A stretch of 42,099 nt of DNA from positions 1 through 42,099 of the IMG/VR virus record IMGVR_UViG_3300020020_000089. The stretch is one strand, 5' to 3'. This DNA comes from a virus. Position numbers and translations under genes: made by a program. This document shows, in pieces, positions 38,014 to 42,099 of this stretch (positions within the stretch are counted from its first letter, which is position 1; every line of letters begins with the position of its first letter). The notes below the pieces were generated by a model that did no database searches, had not been told where the DNA came from, and saw nothing but the letters and a program-made list of their open reading frames with translations.

Positions 38014-38469
38014 ATGACCAAGATCCTTGCCGCAGCCATCATCGCTCTCGCCATCGCCGCGCCGGCCGCCGCGCAGCAGTACATCCCGCAGCCCGTCGTC
38101 GCCGTGCTTGACGCACCCGCCAAAGGCGCGATCGTCACGCCGGCCGTTATGTTCGGCGGTTGGTCGCTCAACTGGCGCACCTGTCGCCACGCCTCGAGCG
38201 TGCAGCTGTGGCGCGTGAACCTCTCGACCAGGGAAGTGATCCACGTGCCGGCCGTAGTCTATTGGGGTCCACGGCCCGACGTGCAGGCGTATGCGGTATG
38301 GGGAGGATGCGCCACCGCCGAGATCGCGCTCGGCTTTACCGTGATCCCGAAAGAGCCGCAGCCGTTCGGCCCGTGGCTATATTCGCTGCTCGTCACCGAC
38401 ATACAGACCGATCCCGACTCGATCAACTGGACGGCGCCGGAGATTCAGCGCAAGGTAATCGTGCAGTAG
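38014..38469 (+). CDS. Secreted protein beside attP (candidate lysogenic conversion gene)
   Basis: 151 residues with a classical signal peptide (residues 1-21, MTKILAAAIIALAIAAPAAA, cut before QQY). The mature part is beta-rich with a few Trp and two cysteines (about residues 57 and 98) that could bond in the periplasm. Its own promoter-like box and its place next to attP, on the strand opposite to the lytic genes, suit a gene expressed in the prophage. Its stop codon directly abuts the stop of the convergent protease gene. Confidence 0.65.
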   Translation: MTKILAAAIIALAIAAPAAAQQYIPQPVVAVLDAPAKGAIVTPAVMFGGWSLNWRTCRHASSVQLWRVNLSTREVIHVPAVVYWGPRPDVQAYAVWGGCATAEIALGFTVIPKEPQPFGPWLYSLLVTDIQTDPDSINWTAPEIQRKVIVQ

Positions 38470-39102
38470 CTACGGCTTGGGCTTGGCGAAGTAGCGGCCA
38501 GCCTTCGCGCGCATGACCTCGGCGCCGACGCCGATACCGACGCCATCGCCGCCGCGTTGGACAATCAAGACGACTTCGCCAGCGGCATTGATGACAGGCC
38601 CGCCCGACTGGCCGCCGACAAAATCGGCATCGATCACGATGAACGGCCCGCCGATCCCGTCCTCCGGAATGTAGGTGTCATCGTCCGAGACATGCGCCGT
38701 CCGGAACATCGGGCGCTCGAGCCCCCATCCGTAGCCGTAGCTCGCGACCGCATCGCCGATCTTTGGATTCTCTTTCGCCAGAAGCACCGCCGGCCGCCCC
38801 AAGTCCGGCACCTCGAGCACCATCAGATCTTTTTTGGTGTCTTTCCACAGGACGACCGCGACCGTCTGATCGACAAAGAGCTCGGCGCCCTCGCAGTGCG
38901 CCGCCGTCATCACGCGATCGACGCTCTGCTTGTCCTTGTTCGTGGCCTCGGCATCAATGACAAACCCCGTGCAGGATCCGCTCTTCGTTTCGATGTAGAC
39001 GACCGACTTCGCCAGCTTGTCGGCGAGCGTCGCCCAATCGGCCGCGGCAACCGTGGCCGCGGTAACTATCACGGCCGTGAGAACAGACAGCACTGCACGC
39101 AT
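38470..39102 (-). CDS. Secreted trypsin-like serine protease
   Basis: 210 residues. Residues 1-21 form a signal peptide; the chymotrypsin-fold triad is complete: H69 in MTAAHC, D92 in KKDLMVL, S166 in GGQSGGPV (Gln replacing the usual Asp before Ser). There is no PDZ or autotransporter domain. It would act in the periplasm or outside the cell, perhaps altering the surface of the lysogen. AAGGGG precedes the ATG by seven bases. Last gene of the minus operon, with a dyad operator and hairpin upstream, so it may have its own controlled promoter. Confidence 0.82.
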   Translation of the reverse strand: MRAVLSVLTAVIVTAATVAAADWATLADKLAKSVVYIETKSGSCTGFVIDAEATNKDKQSVDRVMTAAHCEGAELFVDQTVAVVLWKDTKKDLMVLEVPDLGRPAVLLAKENPKIGDAVASYGYGWGLERPMFRTAHVSDDDTYIPEDGIGGPFIVIDADFVGGQSGGPVINAAGEVVLIVQRGGDGVGIGVGAEVMRAKAGRYFAKPKP

Positions 39103-39154
39103 GGGAACGCCCCTTCTCGATAAACTGAGGACTTTCCCCCATTGTGGGGAATTA

Positions 39155-39170
39155 TTGACGTGAGCGCAAA
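39155..39170. promoter_or_regulatory. Candidate operator dyad O8 before the protease gene
   Basis: TTGACG-TGAG-CGCAAA, full match. On the minus strand TTTGCG with CACAAT 18 bases further could be a promoter; a TTCCCC/GGGGAA hairpin (about 39134-39151) lies between it and the protease gene. Confidence 0.6.
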
Positions 39171-39177
39171 GAAAAAG

Positions 39178-39423
39178 CTAGAGCGCCAGGACGGCCGCGA
39201 GCCCGTAGCCGACAACCGTCCCGCAGGCGGCACCGGCCGCATACGCGGCGCCCATGCCGCGGCCCGCCGGGCGATCCTTCGAGCTGTTGCCCCACCACAG
39301 CAGCGAGATACAGAACGCGATCGGCACCGCGCCGAGCAGATGCCCGCTCGCGAGTTGCCGCGTATTGCAGGCGACCAGCGCCACCATTAGCAGGCCGCGG
39401 AGAAAGACGCGCGCATGCGTCAC
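39178..39423 (-). CDS. Small multi-helix membrane protein
   Basis: 81 residues from a GTG at 39423 overlapping the kinase stop (GTGA); a longer frame is a shadow of the kinase gene. Three hydrophobic helices (about residues 6-20, 25-40 and 58-80, the last Gly/Ala rich) with a short charged loop SSKDRPAGR. Possibly a second holin-like or exclusion protein. Family not recognised. Confidence 0.6.
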   Translation of the reverse strand: MTHARVFLRGLLMVALVACNTRQLASGHLLGAVPIAFCISLLWWGNSSKDRPAGRGMGAAYAAGAACGTVVGYGLAAVLAL

Positions 39424-39962
39424 GCCGCCACCGGCCGGAACCCGAGCGCTAGAAGATACTCCCGTTGCACGTCCAGGCAGAACCGACCCGGATCGCCGTC
39501 CCGATTGACCAGCACCCGATCCCACGCGGCGCCATCGAGCGCCGTCTCGCTCACATGATCGGCCGGCCTAGACGGATCCACAAACGGCGCCCCGTCCCGC
39601 TCGCGCACGATCCGCCAGCAGGTGCCGCCGAGCGCCTTGACGTACGCAAACTCATTTGGGAACCGAACATCGGTAATCACCGCCACCGCCGGACGGTCGG
39701 TACGGATCTTCGAATCCACGCTGCGGATCCACACGTCCGGATCCTGCTCGCGCATCGCGACGCCGACCCGCTGCAATAGGGGCGCATCCTTGCCCTGCAT
39801 CCCGTGCAGCACGCGGCAGACCGCGTACAGATCGTCGGCGAACGAAAACCGCATCACTTCGTGCGGATAGGATCTTACCAGCGCACCGGCCGCCGTGTCC
39901 TTCCCCTGCCGCGCCTTGTGGCCGAGCCCAATTACGAGAGTACCGTCGATCGGTGCGAACAT
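39420..39962 (-). CDS. Deoxynucleoside monophosphate kinase-like P-loop protein
   Basis: 180 residues. GLGHKARQGKDTAA (residues 12-25) is the variant P-loop of phage dNMP kinases (T4 gp1 type), followed by RFSFADDLY and DVRFPNEFAYV blocks common in the family. It would phosphorylate dNMPs released from host DNA for phage synthesis. It follows the C39-like gene with a two-base gap. Confidence 0.82.
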   Translation of the reverse strand: MFAPIDGTLVIGLGHKARQGKDTAAGALVRSYPHEVMRFSFADDLYAVCRVLHGMQGKDAPLLQRVGVAMREQDPDVWIRSVDSKIRTDRPAVAVITDVRFPNEFAYVKALGGTCWRIVRERDGAPFVDPSRPADHVSETALDGAAWDRVLVNRDGDPGRFCLDVQREYLLALGFRPVAA

Positions 39963-39964
39963 GC

Positions 39965-40363
39965 TCAGCGCAACTCCATGAGCGCGACCGCCGCCGCGCG
40001 ATACCGTGTCAGATACTCAGCCGCCGGCAGGATCGATCCGTCCGTCGAATCGGCAATCACGCCGTAATCGAGCGCCACGAGATGCTGCCGGAAGGGCTTT
40101 TGATAGTGCTTCGATCCGCGCTTCCACCGGATCGCCAGCACGCCGCTATCGTCCTCGAGGCTCGGCTCAACGTTCAGCCGCGGCGCGAACCCGAGCGCCA
40201 CCGCCATACGCCCCACGTCCTGCCATGTTGCCCCGCACTTGCCGCGTCGCGCCTTGTCGATCTCGGCCGCTACGAGGTACACATCCTCATAGGCGAGCTC
40301 GGCGAACGTCGCCAGCGAGCAAATGCCGCAATCGCCGTTCGCCCGCTGCAGGACGAGCCTCAC
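39965..40363 (-). CDS. C39-like cysteine peptidase
   Basis: 132 residues from a GTG overlapping the phosphoesterase stop (GTGA). The N-terminal ANGDCGICSLATFAE has the Cys of papain-like C39 peptidases (C12), with Q6 as oxyanion partner; the His lies in RQHLVALDYG and the acidic partner in the following Asp. No signal peptide or transporter is fused, unlike bacteriocin-processing C39 domains. Free C39-like domains occur in phages with unknown substrate, perhaps host proteins. Confidence 0.65.
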   Translation of the reverse strand: MRLVLQRANGDCGICSLATFAELAYEDVYLVAAEIDKARRGKCGATWQDVGRMAVALGFAPRLNVEPSLEDDSGVLAIRWKRGSKHYQKPFRQHLVALDYGVIADSTDGSILPAAEYLTRYRAAAVALMELR

Positions 40364-41499
40364 GCCGCCTTACGCTCGGCCGCCGGCCCGTCATCGAACA
40401 GGACAGGCCAGGTGCAGGTACGGCCGCGCTTCTTGTCGATCAGAAAGAGCGCCTGCTTCGGCGGCTCGTAATCGGCTTTGATGCTCAGCGCAAACGAGCT
40501 GTAGCCGATCAGCGAGCCGTTGCAGACGAAGTTACCGCCGTCGCGCAGCTGATGAAAGTGCCCGAACACGTCGAGATCCGCCCGGCGGCCCTTGTTCCAC
40601 TGCCCGATCGCCTTGTTCACCGGGATATAGATCCCGCCGACGCCCCCGCCGTACTTGATGGCGTGCCCGTGCTGGAACCGGATCAACGAGTCGTAGACCT
40701 GCACATAGCTGTGCATCCCCTCCGGAATCAGGAACCGCACGCGCGGCTCATGCCGGAAGTAGGCCGCCAGGTGCGAATACATCAGGAACTCGAGGCTGTG
40801 CCCGTTCTCCGTGCCGAACCGCGTCGTCCGCGTCGTCCGGCCGTGGTTGCCGGAGTGGCAGGGAATCACGAAATTGAGCGTCGAATTATCCAGTAGAAAC
40901 TGGATGCCCGAGGCGAGGAACCCCTGCGCCGTCACGATGGCGTGCATCGGCGTCTGCTCGTTGACTTCGGGGAACTCTTCGTGAATGTCGTTGCTGATGA
41001 AATCCCCGAGCAGCGCGAGGACCATCGTCTCGATCCGAATGTCCTTCTGCAGCAGCGTCGTGAGCCGCAGCCCGGACTGGAAAAACTGTGTCGCGCGCCG
41101 CTTAGCGATCGCCAGGTTGTAGCGATTGAGCCCGCCGACCTCGGCGCCTACGTTTTCCTCGACGTGCCAATCGGACGCCACGAGGACCACGGTCCCTTCG
41201 GCGTTCTTGCTCGGCTGCTTGGGTTCGATAGCGAACGTATCGACCCGCTCGCCGAGCTGTCCGAGCGCCTCGAGCGCCTGCTCCTGCTGCGCAATCGTCT
41301 CGAGCGCCGCCGTGTATTTCTGCTTGAGCGCCGCGAGCGCGTCCGCGTGCCGAATCTTGTCGCGATCCGCCGCGACCAACTGCGGCGCCCGCACTGGCTC
41401 CACAGGCGCCACGTCTGCCCCGCGGGCGCGCCAGCACGCCCGGCACTTCTCGACCCCGGCCTTGCTCACCGAATGCCCGCAGGCGCCTGTGTATTCCAT
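40360..41499 (-). CDS. Calcineurin-like metallophosphoesterase with N-terminal zinc motif
   Basis: 379 residues. A short zinc motif CGHS ... CRACW (residues 7-22) is followed by a Gln/Glu coiled coil (55-85) and the phosphoesterase domain: SDWH (D110, H112), LLGDFIS, SGNHGR and the final GHFHQ. All metal ligands are present. It lies in the accessory block with the C39-like and kinase genes. Substrate may be DNA (SbcD/Mre11-like) or a phosphoprotein; the coiled coil slightly favours a DNA-related job. Confidence 0.82.
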   Translation of the reverse strand: MEYTGACGHSVSKAGVEKCRACWRARGADVAPVEPVRAPQLVAADRDKIRHADALAALKQKYTAALETIAQQEQALEALGQLGERVDTFAIEPKQPSKNAEGTVVLVASDWHVEENVGAEVGGLNRYNLAIAKRRATQFFQSGLRLTTLLQKDIRIETMVLALLGDFISNDIHEEFPEVNEQTPMHAIVTAQGFLASGIQFLLDNSTLNFVIPCHSGNHGRTTRTTRFGTENGHSLEFLMYSHLAAYFRHEPRVRFLIPEGMHSYVQVYDSLIRFQHGHAIKYGGGVGGIYIPVNKAIGQWNKGRRADLDVFGHFHQLRDGGNFVCNGSLIGYSSFALSIKADYEPPKQALFLIDKKRGRTCTWPVLFDDGPAAERKAA

Positions 41500-41885
41500 C
41501 AGCGTTTCCCCCTCCGGAATACCTTTTTGAGCCAGCCTGGGACGACCTCCCCGAAGGCATGGCCGATGCTGTTGACCAGATCGGAATACGGATTGAAGCG
41601 ATCGATGTCCGCGTAAAATCGCCCCGTCGTCTTGTCGATCACGATCTGCAGACTGCCCGGCCCGAGCTCGCCAGGATGCGCGCGAAACTCGGTCAGATGC
41701 TTACCCACGTCCTTATGCAGTTGGTAGAGCAGGCCGGAGGCGAACCGCGGATCGCCCCGCAGGACGTTGATCGCCTCGATCCGCAGGCGCCCCGACACCG
41801 CATACTCAGAGGCCGCGGTATCGACCAGGTACGGCGAGAGGCCGGCCGCGGTCAGTTGCGCGTGGATCTCAGTCGCCCGGCTCAT
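41499..41885 (-). CDS. Hypothetical accessory protein
   Basis: 128 residues, one-base overlap with the phosphoesterase start (TGATG). N-terminal helices (residues 1-60), a beta-rich part with SLQIVIDKTTGRFYADIDR, which also looks like a small alpha/beta fold, and a basic end (LKKVFRRGKR). No family recognised. Three bases separate it from the 47-residue gene. Confidence 0.55.
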   Translation of the reverse strand: MSRATEIHAQLTAAGLSPYLVDTAASEYAVSGRLRIEAINVLRGDPRFASGLLYQLHKDVGKHLTEFRAHPGELGPGSLQIVIDKTTGRFYADIDRFNPYSDLVNSIGHAFGEVVPGWLKKVFRRGKR

Positions 41886-41888
41886 GGC

Positions 41889-42032
41889 TTAGGCGTCGAG
41901 CTTGAGCAGCTTCCGCCACCGTTCGACATCGGCGATGTACCAGTCCCACATCTGGCGCTTCTGCTCCGGCGTCTGCCCGCGCATGGCCTCGAGCACGACC
42001 TCGAGCGCGAGCTCGATTACTCGAAACGGCAT
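41889..42032 (-). CDS. Small helical protein downstream of the holin candidate
   Basis: 47 residues from an ATG overlapping the holin-candidate stop (TAATG). Helical, with PEQKRQMWDWYIADVERWRK, a pattern that recurs in short proteins next to holins in many phages. Its first 46 bases also appear at the other end of the window (1-46). Role unknown; possibly an antiholin or virion accessory. Confidence 0.65.
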   Translation of the reverse strand: MPFRVIELALEVVLEAMRGQTPEQKRQMWDWYIADVERWRKLLKLDA

Positions 42033-42099
42033 TACTCGCCCTTCCCCTGCATGACACTCGGTGTCGGCACGGCGGGATCCGCGACCATCTGCTCGACTT
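41987..42099. repeat. Terminal direct repeat, right copy
   Basis: Identical to 1-113 except C at 42086. Bases 42032-42099 repeat the C-terminal coding part of the 100-residue membrane gene. Confidence 0.95.

Larger units (their letters stand above)
1..42099. mobile_element. Complete temperate P22-like (podovirus) phage genome, circular contig
   Basis: The window holds terminase, P22-type portal, scaffold and coat, gp4/gp10-like tail accessory proteins, lysis genes, replication genes, a divergent regulator pair, integrase and an attP, which together make a full temperate phage. The ends overlap by 113 bases, so the sequence closes into a circle. No flanking bacterial genes are present. No tail tube, sheath or tape-measure gene was seen, in keeping with a short-tailed virion. 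Physical ends (pac or cos) cannot be told from the sequence. Confidence 0.95.

Noticed and set aside
1-42099. CRISPR array or insertion sequence
   Set aside because: No regularly spaced repeats and no transposase-like frames were found; the Gln/Asn repeats at 9.4-10.3 kb are coding repeats.

Overview
The window is an essentially complete temperate podovirus-like phage genome. Its first and last 113 bases are the same sequence (1-113 and 41987-42099, one mismatch), so the contig closes into a circle of 41,986 bases. Packaging and head genes follow the Salmonella phage P22 order: terminase, portal, scaffold, P22-type coat, gp4-like and gp10-like tail proteins, gp7-like ejection proteins, tailspike-type head-binding domain. 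The host is not identifiable from sequence alone. High GC, a PEP-CTERM sorting signal and an attP built from a CCA-ending tRNA-Arg(CCG) point to a GC-rich Gram-negative bacterium with an exosortase (Acidobacteriota or Betaproteobacteria-like hosts would fit; this is inference).

Layout. Nearly everything is on the minus strand and runs from about 36.1 kb down to base 46, then across the circle junction from 42.0 kb down to 38.5 kb. Gene junctions are mostly overlaps of the TAATG, ATGA or GTGA kind, so translation is probably coupled throughout. In transcription order: (1) switch region 35.8-36.7 kb, with a short leaderless Cro-like HTH gene (minus) and a divergent CI-like HTH gene (plus) followed by integrase and attP; (2) early/recombination block 30.9-35.9 kb, with small membrane and zinc-finger proteins, a 5'-3' exonuclease fused to an ssDNA-annealing recombinase, a protein with an SSB-like tail, a NinB-like protein, HNH and HTH proteins; (3) replication/modification block 26.3-30.9 kb, with a DUF1376 protein, DnaB-type helicase, VRR-NUC nuclease, Dam methylase and a PAPS-reductase-like protein that has lost its PP-loop; (4) packaging and virion block 3.0-26.3 kb; (5) lysis cassette 0-2.9 kb with a GH108 endolysin and small membrane proteins; (6) accessory genes 38.5-42.0 kb: phosphoesterase, C39-like peptidase, dNMP kinase, a small membrane protein and a secreted trypsin-like protease.

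The plus strand carries only a few genes: the CI-like regulator, integrase, a secreted 151-residue protein beside attP, a PEP-CTERM protein inserted in the middle of the virion operon, and a possible 54-residue membrane protein. These look like lysogeny or host-modifying genes.

The most unusual features are: a dispersed set of about nine 16-bp dyads (TTGMCG-N4-CGCAAA), nearly all in the few intergenic gaps and several overlapping promoter -35 boxes, which looks like a genome-wide repressor regulon; the exonuclease-annealase fusion with a strong ribosome binding site and ATG buried at the domain joint; the phage-borne exosortase substrate; and a 34-bp inverted repeat that joins the VRR-NUC gene to the broken 5' end of the PAPS-reductase-like gene.
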